A stretch of DNA of 64,000 bases from Acidipropionibacterium jensenii DSM 20535 (lineage in GTDB: Bacteria; Actinomycetota; Actinomycetes; Propionibacteriales; Propionibacteriaceae): positions 62,001 through 126,000 of the forward strand of contig NZ_AUDD01000008.1 of the NCBI RefSeq assembly GCF_000425285.1, read 5' to 3'. The translations under genes and the position numbers were made by a program. The notes under the pieces were generated by a model. It searched no databases and was not told the origin of the DNA. It saw only the letters and a program-made list of their open reading frames with translations. Below, in pieces: positions 36,570 through 44,973 of this stretch; positions within the stretch are counted from its first letter, which is position 1, and each line of letters starts with the position of its first letter.

Positions 36570-38198
36570 TCACCTCAACGCCTCGTCGACGACCTCCTTG
36601 GCCTGGGCCTGCACCTGGGCCAGATGGTCGGCGCTGAGCAGCGACTCGGCGTAGATCTTGTACTTGCTCTCGGTGCCCGAGGGCCGGGCCGCGAACCAGG
36701 CGTGCTCGGTGATCACCTTGATGCCGCCGATCGGGGCGCCGTTGCCGGGAGCCTCGGTGAGGACCTTCTCGACCTTCTCCCCGGCCACCGTGTCGGCCGA
36801 CACGTCGGAGGGCGACAGAGCCTTGAGGCGGGCCTTCTGCTCTCGGGTGGCGTCCGAGTCGATCCGGGCGTAGTAGGACTTGCCGAACCGGTCCTCGATG
36901 TCGGCGTAGTGCTCGGAGGGGGAGCGCCCGGTGACCGCCTTGATCTCGCTGGCGAGCAGCGCCAGCAGCAGGCCGTCCTTGTCGGTGGTCCAGGTGTGGC
37001 CGGCCAGGTCCAGGAAGGACGCCCCGGCCGACTCCTCTCCGCCGAACCCGATCTCACCGGTCATCAGGCCGGGCACGAACCACTTGAACCCGACCGGCAC
37101 CTCGACCAGAGTCCGGCCGAGCTCGCCGACGACCCGGTCGATGAGGGAGGAGGACACCAGGGTCTTGCCGACCCCGGCGTCGGGGGACCAGCCCGGACGG
37201 TGCGCGTACAGGTACTGGATGGCCACCGCCAGGTAGGCGTTGGGGTTCATCAGGCCCGCGTCGGGGGTGACGATCCCGTGCCGGTCCGAGTCGGCGTCGT
37301 TGCCGGTGGCGATGTCGTAGTCGTCCTTGTGCGCGATGAGCGAGGCCATCGCGTTGGGGGAGGAGCAGTCCATCCGGATCTTGCCGTCGGTGTCCAGGGT
37401 CATGAACCGCCAGGTCGGGTCGACCGTCGGGTTGACGACGCTCAGGTCCAGTCCCAGGTGCTCGGAGATGTACTGCCAGTACTGCACCGAGGCGCCGCCC
37501 AGCGGATCGGCGCCGATGTGGACCCCGGCGCGGGCGATCGCATCGATGTCGATGGCGTTGCGCAGGTCCTCGCAGTAGGCCGTCCGGTAGTCGTGGCGGA
37601 TGACATCGCCCTCGACCTGGTCGTAGGGCCTGCGGTGGATCCCCGAGGGGTCGGCCAGCAGCTGGTTGGCCCGCGAGGCGATCCAGCTCGTCGCGTCGGT
37701 GTCGGCCGGGCCGCCGTGCGGCGGGTTGTACTTGAAGCCGCCGTCGCGGGGCGGGTTGTGCGAGGGGGTGACGACGATGCCGTCGGCCCGGGGACCCTCA
37801 TGGTCGCGGTTGTAGACGATGATCGCCCGGCTCACCGCCGGCGTCGGCGTCCACTCGTCCTCGTGCTCGGCCATCACCGTGACGTCGTTGGCGCGCAGCA
37901 CCTCGATGGCGGTGCGCCAGGCCGGTCCGGACAGCGCGTGGGTGTCCTTGCCGATGAACAGCGGTCCGGTGATCCCCTGGGAGGCGCGGTACTCGACGAT
38001 CGCCTGGCTGGTCGCGGCGATGTGGGCGTCGTTGAAGGCGCCGTCGAGGGAGGAACCGCGGTGACCGGAGGTGCCGAAGACCACCTGCTGATCGGGATTG
38101 TCGGGATCGGGCTTGATGTCGTAGTAGGCCGAGACGACCGCGTCGACGTCGATGAGATCTTGTTCCTGGGCCGGCTGCCCAGCGCGTGGATGAGCCAT
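36570..38198 (-). CDS. pgm: Phosphoglucomutase (alpha-D-glucose-phosphate specific)
   Basis: 542-residue enzyme interconverting glucose-1-phosphate and glucose-6-phosphate, linking sugar uptake to glycogen and trehalose. The active-site serine loop is VTPSHNPPRDGGFKYNPPHG, the metal-binding loop is GNDADSDRHGIV, the sugar-binding loop is GFGGEESAG, and the phosphate-binding loop is ARPSGTESKYKIY. All four family landmarks are in the usual order. The start is ATG 38198, seven nt after CAGGAT, a near-match to the leaderless -10 pattern. Its position beside GH65, beta-PGM and the glg genes fits its role. Confidence 0.96.
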   Translation of the reverse strand: MAHPRAGQPAQEQDLIDVDAVVSAYYDIKPDPDNPDQQVVFGTSGHRGSSLDGAFNDAHIAATSQAIVEYRASQGITGPLFIGKDTHALSGPAWRTAIEVLRANDVTVMAEHEDEWTPTPAVSRAIIVYNRDHEGPRADGIVVTPSHNPPRDGGFKYNPPHGGPADTDATSWIASRANQLLADPSGIHRRPYDQVEGDVIRHDYRTAYCEDLRNAIDIDAIARAGVHIGADPLGGASVQYWQYISEHLGLDLSVVNPTVDPTWRFMTLDTDGKIRMDCSSPNAMASLIAHKDDYDIATGNDADSDRHGIVTPDAGLMNPNAYLAVAIQYLYAHRPGWSPDAGVGKTLVSSSLIDRVVGELGRTLVEVPVGFKWFVPGLMTGEIGFGGEESAGASFLDLAGHTWTTDKDGLLLALLASEIKAVTGRSPSEHYADIEDRFGKSYYARIDSDATREQKARLKALSPSDVSADTVAGEKVEKVLTEAPGNGAPIGGIKVITEHAWFAARPSGTESKYKIYAESLLSADHLAQVQAQAKEVVDEALR

Positions 38199-38309
38199 GG
38201 CCCACATCCTGCCACCAGGACGCCCCTGTGCGTGGGGGCGACTGCAGGACGGCTCGAGGTCGGACGGGCCCTGTCCCGAGTCCTTGAGGGTTCTGCTTGA
38301 ATGAGGGAC

Positions 38310-39233
38310 ATGTCAGCACAGTCGTTCAATCGTCCCGGAGCCGTGGACCTGTCAGACCTGGCAGCCAGGGCCCACACCAGCACCACCGCAGCACCTTCAG
38401 GTCCGGGAGGCGCCAGCTGGGTCGCGACGGTCAGCGACGAGCAGGGCTTCAACGACTACATCCAGAAGTCCATGCAGCACCCGGTTCTGCTGGAGTTCAC
38501 CTCCGTCAAGGCCAACACCCAGGCGATGGACGCCGATCTGGACCGGATCACCAACGAGGCCGCCGGACGCTGGATCCTGGTGCGCATCGACGTCGACGCC
38601 GCTCCCCAGCTCGCCCAGGCCCTCAACGTCCAGGCCCTGCCCACGATCCTGCCGGTGGTGGCCGGTCAGCCGATCGCCCAGCCGATTCAGGGAACCCTGT
38701 CGGCCGACCAGATCACCCAGCTCACCGACCAGGTGACGAAGGTGGCGGTGGCCAACGGCATCGCCGGCAGTGCCGCACCGGTCTCCCAGGCACCCGCCTC
38801 CGCACCCGACGACGCGGCGGCACCCGACCCCCGCACCGCGGCCGCCGAGGCGCTGGTGCAGCAGGGCCGCTACGCTGATGCGGTGGCGGCCTACGACGAG
38901 TTGCTCGCCAAGACCCCCAATGACCCGGTGCTCACCGCAGGAAAGGTCGGAGCCGCCACCCTGCAGCGTCTGGACGGCAAGGACCCGGCGGCCCTGGTGG
39001 CCGCCGCCGATGCCGCGCCCGGCGATCTGGACGCCCAGCTGGCCGCCGCCGATGCCGAGTTGATGGGCGGGGATCCCGGCAAGGCCTTCAACCGGATCCT
39101 CGCGGTGATCAGGACCACTCGCGACGAGGACCGGGACCGGGCAAGGGTCCGTCTCCTGGAGCTCTTCTCGATGGTCGGGGAGGATCCCGCGGTGGCCCAG
39201 GCCCGCCGTTCGCTGGCCGCAGCACTGTTCTGA
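38310..39233 (+). CDS. Thioredoxin-fold/TPR protein without CxxC (CnoX/YbbN-like)
   Basis: 307-residue cytosolic protein. Residues about 45-140 are a thioredoxin fold (HPVLLEFTSVKANTQAMDAD, then LNVQALPTILPVVAGQP with the cis-Pro), but the CxxC pair is replaced by SVKAN, so it cannot be a disulfide reductase. After an Ala/Pro-rich linker, the C-terminal about 110 residues form TPR-like helices (AEALVQQGRYADAVAAYDEL, GDLDAQLAAADAELMGGDPG). E. coli CnoX has this layout and acts as a holdase that transfers clients to GroEL and DnaK; whether that applies here is inference. ATG 38310 is chosen; ATG 38301 is an alternative. Confidence 0.8.
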   Translation: MSAQSFNRPGAVDLSDLAARAHTSTTAAPSGPGGASWVATVSDEQGFNDYIQKSMQHPVLLEFTSVKANTQAMDADLDRITNEAAGRWILVRIDVDAAPQLAQALNVQALPTILPVVAGQPIAQPIQGTLSADQITQLTDQVTKVAVANGIAGSAAPVSQAPASAPDDAAAPDPRTAAAEALVQQGRYADAVAAYDELLAKTPNDPVLTAGKVGAATLQRLDGKDPAALVAAADAAPGDLDAQLAAADAELMGGDPGKAFNRILAVIRTTRDEDRDRARVRLLELFSMVGEDPAVAQARRSLAAALF

Positions 39234-39293
39234 GCGCCGGGTCGCTCTGCTGTGGGCGTGACTCTGCAGTCGCAGACGACCTGGTCACGCCCA

Positions 39294-39299
39294 TAGCAT
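39294..39299 (+). promoter_or_regulatory. -10 element for leaderless beta-PGM gene
   Basis: TAGCAT ends 6 nt before the ATG at 39306, no ribosome site. Confidence 0.5.
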
Positions 39300-39305
39300 G
39301 GCCCC

Positions 39306-40019
39306 ATGGACTGGACCGATTACTCGGGTGCCCTCTTTGATCTGGACGGCGTCCTCACCCCGACCGCTGTGATCCACCGGAAGGCCTGGAGTGAGATGTT
39401 CAACTCCTTCCTGGCCGAACACCCCGGCGCCAGGGCCTACACCGATGAGGACTACTTCCAGTTCGTCGACGGCAAACCCCGCTACGACGGGGTTCGTGCG
39501 GTGCTCGCCGACCGCGGCATCGCGATCGACGAGGGCAGCCCCGACGACCCGCCCCAGGCCCAGACCATCTGCGGGCTGGGCAACCGGAAGAACGACGCCT
39601 TCGTCGAGATCCTGTCCCGCGACGGCATCGGCCCCTACCAGGGCTCCCAGCGACTGGTCGACTGGTTGGCGGCCCAGCGCATCGAGATGGGGGTGGTCTC
39701 CTCCTCCCTCAACGCCGAGGCGGTGCTGAGGGCCTCGGGCCTGCGCAGCCGGTTCGATGTCGTCGTCGACGGTGTGGTGGCCGCCGCCGAGGGTCTGGCG
39801 GGCAAGCCCGCCCCCGACACCTATCTGCGCGGGGCGCAACTGCTGGGTCTGGAACCGTCGCGCTGCGTGGTCTTCGAGGACGCCGTCTCGGGGGTGGCGG
39901 CCGGTGCTGCCGGGCACTTCGGTCTGGTGGTCGGGGTCGACCGGGGGGTCGGCCGGGACCGGCTGCTCGCCTCGGGGGCCGACATCGTGGTGGACGATCT
40001 GAAGGAGGTCATCAAGTGA
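39306..40019 (+). CDS. pgmB: Beta-phosphoglucomutase-like HAD hydrolase
   Basis: 237-residue HAD-superfamily subclass IA protein. The nucleophile Asp12 and general acid Asp14 are in LFDLDGVLTPTA, the helical cap covers about residues 20-95, motif II is VVSSSLNAEAV, and the Lys/Asp motifs are KPAPDTYLRGAQ and VVFEDAVSGVAAG. Beta-PGM converts beta-glucose-1-phosphate to glucose-6-phosphate. This is exactly the product of the GH65 phosphorylase whose GTG start overlaps its stop codon (GTGA), so the two genes form a coupled operon, as with Rv3400-Rv3401 in mycobacteria (recalled). Confidence 0.87.
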   Translation: MDWTDYSGALFDLDGVLTPTAVIHRKAWSEMFNSFLAEHPGARAYTDEDYFQFVDGKPRYDGVRAVLADRGIAIDEGSPDDPPQAQTICGLGNRKNDAFVEILSRDGIGPYQGSQRLVDWLAAQRIEMGVVSSSLNAEAVLRASGLRSRFDVVVDGVVAAAEGLAGKPAPDTYLRGAQLLGLEPSRCVVFEDAVSGVAAGAAGHFGLVVGVDRGVGRDRLLASGADIVVDDLKEVIK

Positions 40020-42598
40020 ATCCCGACGGCGCACAGCATCTGGCAGATCCGAGACGACTGAGGTTCCACGACGACCCGATCGACCGTTTCCGCTTCCCCG
40101 ACGACCAGTGGGCCCTGGTGGAGACCCAGCCCAGCACCGAGGACCTCGGCAAGACCGAGACCCTCTTCTCGGTCGGCAACGGATACCTGGGCATGCGCGG
40201 CAACCCGTCCGAGGGACGTGACACCCACACGCACGGCACTTTCATCAACGGATTCCATGAGGTCTGGGACATCCACCACGCGGAGAACGCCTACGGCTTC
40301 GCCCGCACCGGCCAGACCATCGTCAACGTGCCCGACTCCAAGCTCATGAAGCTCTACGTCGACGACGAGCCCCTGCTGCTGTCGGCCAATGAGCTGCAGT
40401 CCTACAAGCGCTGGCTGGACTTCCGCGAGGGGGTGCTGCGCCGTGAACTGGTATGGCGGACACCCGCCGGCAAGCTGGTCCGGGTGGCGACCTCCCGGAT
40501 GGTCTCCTTCACCCAGCGGCACCTCGCCCTGATGAGCATCGAGGTCACCATGCTCGAGGGCGACGCCCCGGTGGTGATCAGCTCCCAGATCCTCAACCGT
40601 CAGGACGGCCAGGACGAGTACCACGTCCCCGGCGCCTCCCTGGGGGAGGGCCTGGACAACGATCCGAGGAAGGCCCAGCGGCTCGGCGACCGGGTCCTGG
40701 AGCCCCAGCTGCACTGGCACTCCGACCGCAGGATGATCCTCGGCTTCCGCACCGCCCGCTCCCGGATGACCCTGGCGGTCGGCGCCGACCACTTCATCGA
40801 CACCGAGAACGCCTACGACGAGATCATCGACACCACCTCCGAGATGGGCAAGAAGGTCTACCAGATCGAGGCGAAGCAGGGTCAGCCGATCCGGATCCAG
40901 AAGTCGGTCGCCTACCACACCTCCCGCGGGGTGCCGGTCACCGAACTCTTCGACCGGGTGCGACGCACCCTGGACCGGGTCCGGGACCGGGGCACCGAGT
41001 GCTACTACGACTCCCAGCGGGAGTGGTTGAAGGACTACTGGGACACCGCCGACGTGCGGATCAAGGGGGCGCCGACCGGCGTCCAGCAGGCCGTCCGCTG
41101 GAACCTCTTCCAGATCGCCCAGGCCGCCGCCCGGGCCGATCAGCGCGGCATCCCCGCCAAGGGGGTGACGGGCTCGGGGTACGAGGGCCACTACTTCTGG
41201 GACACCGAGGTCTACGTCATCCCGATGCTCACCTTCACCCATCCCCGGCTCGCCGAGAATGCGCTGCGGTTCAGGGTCAACACGCTGGCCCAGGCCCAGT
41301 CGCGGGCCGCCGAGCTGTCGGAGCAGGGGGCGCTGTTCCCGTGGCGGACGATCACCGGCGAGGAGGCCTCGGCCTACTACGCCGCCGGCACCGCCCAGTA
41401 CCACATCAACGCCGACATCGCCCACGCCCTGATGACCTACGCGTGGGCCACCCGGGACAAGAACTTCCTCTTCCACGACGCCGCCCCGGTGATGATCGAG
41501 ACCGCCCGGATGTGGGCCGATCTGGGATTCTGGCGGGTCAACGGGGGACGCCAGTTCCACATCCACGGGGTCACCGGGCCCGATGAGTACACCACGGTGG
41601 TGAACAACAACTTCTACACCAACGTGATGGCCCGGGCGAACCTCTTCGACGCCGCCGCGCTGATGCGCAGGATGGCCGAGGAGGACCCGCTGTGGTTCGA
41701 GCACCTGTGCGCCGAGCGTCATCTCAGCGTCGATGAGATCGGGGCCTGGGAGGAGTGCGCCGAGGGGATGGTGATCCCCTTCGACGAGACCTTCGGCATC
41801 CATCCCCAGGACGACCAGTTCCTGGAGCGGGAGTTGTGGGACCTGGCCAACACCCCCGCCTCCAAGCGGCCCCTGCTGCTCCACTACCACCCGCTGGTGA
41901 TCTACCGCTTCCAGGTGCTCAAGCAGGCCGACGTGGTGCTGGCGATGTTCCTCCAGGGTCAGGACTTCACCCAGGCGGTCAAGCTCGCCGACTTCGAGTA
42001 CTACGACCCGATCACCACCGGTGACTCCAGCCTGTCCTCCCTGGTCCAGTCGATCATCGCCGCGGAGGTGGGCCACCAGGAGATGGCCATGGAGTACTTC
42101 CGCGAGGGCCTGTACTGCGACCTGTCGGACTCCCACGGCAACTCCTCGGATGGCGTCCACGTCGCCTCCACGGGAGGGATCTGGGGGTGCCTGGTCAACG
42201 GCTTCGGCGGGATGCGCTACTACAAGGGCAGGCTGAGTTTCGATCCCCGGCTGCCCGCCGACTGGACCTCGATCCGCTACCACCTGGTGCTGTCGGGCAA
42301 GGTGCTGGAGGTCGAGCTGCAGCGCGACGAGATCATCTTCACCCTCACCTCGGGCCGCGAGCTGGACGTCACCGTGCGCGGTGAGCAGATCCATCTCGGC
42401 GACCAGCCGGTCCATGTGCCGCTGGCCGACCAGGGGCCGCTGCGTCCCATTCTCAACGGGAGCTTCCCGGTAGCCGGCCTGCGCCGGGCCGACGGATCCC
42501 TGGTGACAGCCGAGGTGCCCGACGCCGTCCCGGAGGCGGTGCCCTCCCCGCGGTCCTCGACCCCGGCGATGAGCCTGGCCGATCCGCACGCCACCTGA
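40016..42598 (+). CDS. GH65 disaccharide phosphorylase (maltose/trehalose/kojibiose type)
   Basis: 860-residue glycoside hydrolase family 65 protein. The N-terminal beta-sandwich carries NGYLGMRGNPSEGRDTHTHG, and the (alpha/alpha)6 barrel contains the general-acid Glu524 in HGVTGPDEYTTVVNNNFYTN. Family members phosphorolyse an alpha-glucoside to beta-glucose-1-phosphate. The disaccharide cannot be told from sequence alone; trehalose, maltose and kojibiose are candidates. The last about 60 residues are a Pro/Ala-rich extension (VPDAVPEAVPSPRSS). The gene is translationally coupled to beta-PGM, which uses its product. A 22-bp hairpin ends the operon. Confidence 0.88.
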   Translation: MNPDGAQHLADPRRLRFHDDPIDRFRFPDDQWALVETQPSTEDLGKTETLFSVGNGYLGMRGNPSEGRDTHTHGTFINGFHEVWDIHHAENAYGFARTGQTIVNVPDSKLMKLYVDDEPLLLSANELQSYKRWLDFREGVLRRELVWRTPAGKLVRVATSRMVSFTQRHLALMSIEVTMLEGDAPVVISSQILNRQDGQDEYHVPGASLGEGLDNDPRKAQRLGDRVLEPQLHWHSDRRMILGFRTARSRMTLAVGADHFIDTENAYDEIIDTTSEMGKKVYQIEAKQGQPIRIQKSVAYHTSRGVPVTELFDRVRRTLDRVRDRGTECYYDSQREWLKDYWDTADVRIKGAPTGVQQAVRWNLFQIAQAAARADQRGIPAKGVTGSGYEGHYFWDTEVYVIPMLTFTHPRLAENALRFRVNTLAQAQSRAAELSEQGALFPWRTITGEEASAYYAAGTAQYHINADIAHALMTYAWATRDKNFLFHDAAPVMIETARMWADLGFWRVNGGRQFHIHGVTGPDEYTTVVNNNFYTNVMARANLFDAAALMRRMAEEDPLWFEHLCAERHLSVDEIGAWEECAEGMVIPFDETFGIHPQDDQFLERELWDLANTPASKRPLLLHYHPLVIYRFQVLKQADVVLAMFLQGQDFTQAVKLADFEYYDPITTGDSSLSSLVQSIIAAEVGHQEMAMEYFREGLYCDLSDSHGNSSDGVHVASTGGIWGCLVNGFGGMRYYKGRLSFDPRLPADWTSIRYHLVLSGKVLEVELQRDEIIFTLTSGRELDVTVRGEQIHLGDQPVHVPLADQGPLRPILNGSFPVAGLRRADGSLVTAEVPDAVPEAVPSPRSSTPAMSLADPHAT

Positions 42599-42612
42599 GC
42601 CGTCCAGGACCG

Positions 42613-42660
42613 GAACGCCGTGATGGCCGCGACCCGGTGGTCGCGGCCATCACGGCGTTC
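42613..42660. terminator. Terminator between GH65 operon and PTS gene
   Basis: A perfect 22-bp stem (42613-42634 with 42639-42660) with a CGGT loop closes two convergent transcription units. Confidence 0.85.
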
Positions 42661-42759
42661 AGTCGGTCCAGTTAGTGCTGTCAGTTCAGACAGTGCCGCC
42701 AGTCCCGACGGGGCCCTCGGGGTGCCGGGGGACCGTCGGCCCCCAGCACCCCGCAGCCC

Positions 42760-44869
42760 TCAGCTGGTGGTGACCGAGATCACCTCGGTGGAGGTGTCGA
42801 CATGGTCGGCGGGGATCCCCGTCACCTTGGCGAAGGCGAACCCGTTGGTCACCAGCACCGGGGTGATGTTGGAGTACCCGGCGTCGGCGATGACCTTCTT
42901 GTCGAAGACCACCAGGGGCTGGCCGGCGGTGACGGTGTCACCGGCGCTGACCTTGACGTCGAATCCCTTGCCGCCCAGTTCGACGGTGTCGACGCCGACA
43001 TGGATGAGCAGTTCGACGCCGTTGTCCAGCTTCAGCCCGAAGGCGTGGCCGGAGTCGGGGGCGGTCACCACGGTGCCGTCGGCCGGCGCGTAGACGGTGT
43101 CTCCCTCGGGTTCGATCGCGATGCCCTGGCCCACAACACCGGTGGAGAACACCGGATCGGGGATCTCGGTGATCGGCAGTGCCCGGCCCCACCAGTGGAG
43201 AGGTGATCGCGAAGGTCCGTGACCCGGCCTCAGAAGCCGCACCGGAGGAGGCGGCCGCCTCGCCGGAGGCTGCCGGGGCACTCCCAGGTCCCGTCACGTC
43301 GGTGGACACCGGGGTGGCCGTGCTGCCGACCGCGGCGGTGGCTGGGGCACTCACCGGAGCCGTGCTGGCCGGGGCGCTGTCGGCGGCCGCGGCGGCATTC
43401 TTGGTGGCCAGTGCCTCGGCCTTCTGCTCGGCGGTCCGGTAGTCGCGGATGATCACCATCGCCATCGAGGCGAAGAAGGCCGCACCGATCGCGATGCAGT
43501 ACAGCGGGATCTTGTTGAAGGCCGGGATGGTGAGCAGGGAGGTGAAGACGAAGGCGCTGGTGTGCAGCCCGCCGCCGATCCCGATGATCACTCCGCCCAG
43601 CAGGCAGCCGACCAGCATCGACGGGTAGACCCGCTTGTAGCGCAGATGGATGCCGTAGAGGGAGGGTTCGGAGATGCCGCCGACCAGGCCGGCGACCAGG
43701 GCTCCGGTGGCCGTCTGGCGCATCGTCGGATCCTTGTCCCTGACCGCCAGCACCAGGACACCGGCGGTGGCGCCGAAGCAGGCGAAGTTCCAGGCGCCCA
43801 TCGGGCCCTGGATGAAGTCGTACCCGAGGGTCTGGATGTTGAGCAGCATGATGGCGTTGATCGGCCAGTGCAGGCCCAGCGGCACCATGAAGGGATAGAC
43901 CAGCGGGATGACGATGGCGAAGATGAAGGGTGACAGGTTGTTCACCGCGCTGAGGCCCTTGGCCAGGTAGGCGCCGGCGTAGACGCCGATCGGTCCGATG
44001 ATGAAGGCGGTCAGCGGGAGCATGATGAGCATCGCCAGAAAGGGCACGAAGATCAGCTGGAGGTTCTCCGGCACGATCCTCTTCAGCCCCTTCCACAGCG
44101 GCCCCAGCACCGCCGCCATCAGGAGCGGCGGGAAGACCTGGGATCCGTAGTCGAAGATCGTCAGCGGGGCTCCGAAGACGTGGACCACGCTGACGGTGGA
44201 GCCGGCGATGGTTGCCGACTCCGCGACACTCTTGAGGGCCGAGAACCCCGGCAGCATGACGATCGCCATGATCGCGAAGCCGACCCAGGGGTCGGCGCCG
44301 ACCTTCTTGGAGGCGTTGTAGGCCACCATCAGCGGAAGGAAGTAGAAGACCGTCTTCCAGGTGAGGTTGATGAACTGCCAGGAGGGGGACAGTGGGACCC
44401 GCGGGTCGGCCCAGTTGCCGATCACACCGGTGGTCGCCATCAGCGACATGAAGGTGATGAACAGCGAGGCGCCGAGCAGGGCTCCGATGATCGGACGGAA
44501 GGAGTCCGAGAGGAACTCGAAGAAGCTGTCGAGCCAGCTGAACTTCCCGCGTGGGCCTCCGGACCGTGCGGCGGCCTTGATCGCCGCATCGGTCTTGGCC
44601 CCCGATCCCGCCGACGATCCGCCGGTCATCTCCGGCAGGTCCATGATCTCGTTGAAGACGGTGGTGACGGCACCCCCGATGACCACCTGGTAGCGGTCCC
44701 CGCTCTGGGGGACCGCCCCCATCACGCCGGGGATCTGCTCGACGGTCGGGGTGTTGACCACCGACCCGTCGACGAGCTGGAACCGCAGGCGGGTGGCGCA
44801 GTGGGTGAGGCTGGCGATATTGCCCGGCCCACCCACCGCCTTCACTATCTCAGCTGCTGGTGAGGACAT
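42760..44869 (-). pseudogene. PTS EIIBCA of the beta-glucoside/sucrose type, frameshifted between EIIC and EIIA
   Basis: Sugar-specific phosphotransferase permease. EIIB (residues 1-85) has the phospho-Cys24 in LTHCATRLRF. EIIC follows with about ten transmembrane helices (SFRPIIGALLGASLFITF to IAIGAAFFASMAMVIIRDYR), then an Ala/Ser/Thr linker. The EIIA domain (VFSTGVVGQGIAIEPEGDTV, phospho-His in LLIHVGVDTV, end HVDTSTEVISVTTS) is in another frame. A run of four Gs on the coding strand (43187-43190) carries one base too many: removing it restores SPLVGRALPITEI. As read, translation yields an EIIBC protein with about 80 spurious residues ending at 42938, without EIIA. The sugar is unknown. 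The ATG follows AAGGAAGG. It may be a real mutation, a homopolymer error, or phase variation. Confidence 0.85.
43187..43190 (-). other. G4 homopolymer at frameshift site in PTS gene
   Basis: On the coding strand CTGGTGGGGCCGGGCA should read with three Gs to join the EIIC-linker frame to the EIIA frame; it has four. This is the only sequence change needed to restore a continuous EIIBCA reading frame. Confidence 0.8.
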
Positions 44870-44903
44870 GACGATGGCCTTCCTTGGACGTGGTCTTCAC
44901 AAC

Positions 44904-44928
44904 GCCTCGGTCGAGGCATTGCCGGCAA
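44904..44928. promoter_or_regulatory. Two palindromes upstream of the PTS gene
   Basis: GCCTCGGTCGAGGC (44904-44917, 6-bp arms) and TTGCCGGCAA (44919-44928, perfect) lie 35-60 bases before the PTS start in an otherwise AT-richer stretch. They may be operators or part of an RNA leader; no regulator gene is adjacent. Confidence 0.35.
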
Positions 44929-44973
44929 GCTTAATGTCTGCGCACGTCAACATCGCCAGGTCAGGCGGTGTGT

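Noticed and set aside
42938-43281. Programmed frameshifting between EIIC and EIIA of the PTS gene
   Set aside because: The G4 run lacks a slippery heptamer and a clear downstream pseudoknot, and a plain one-base insertion explains the data better.
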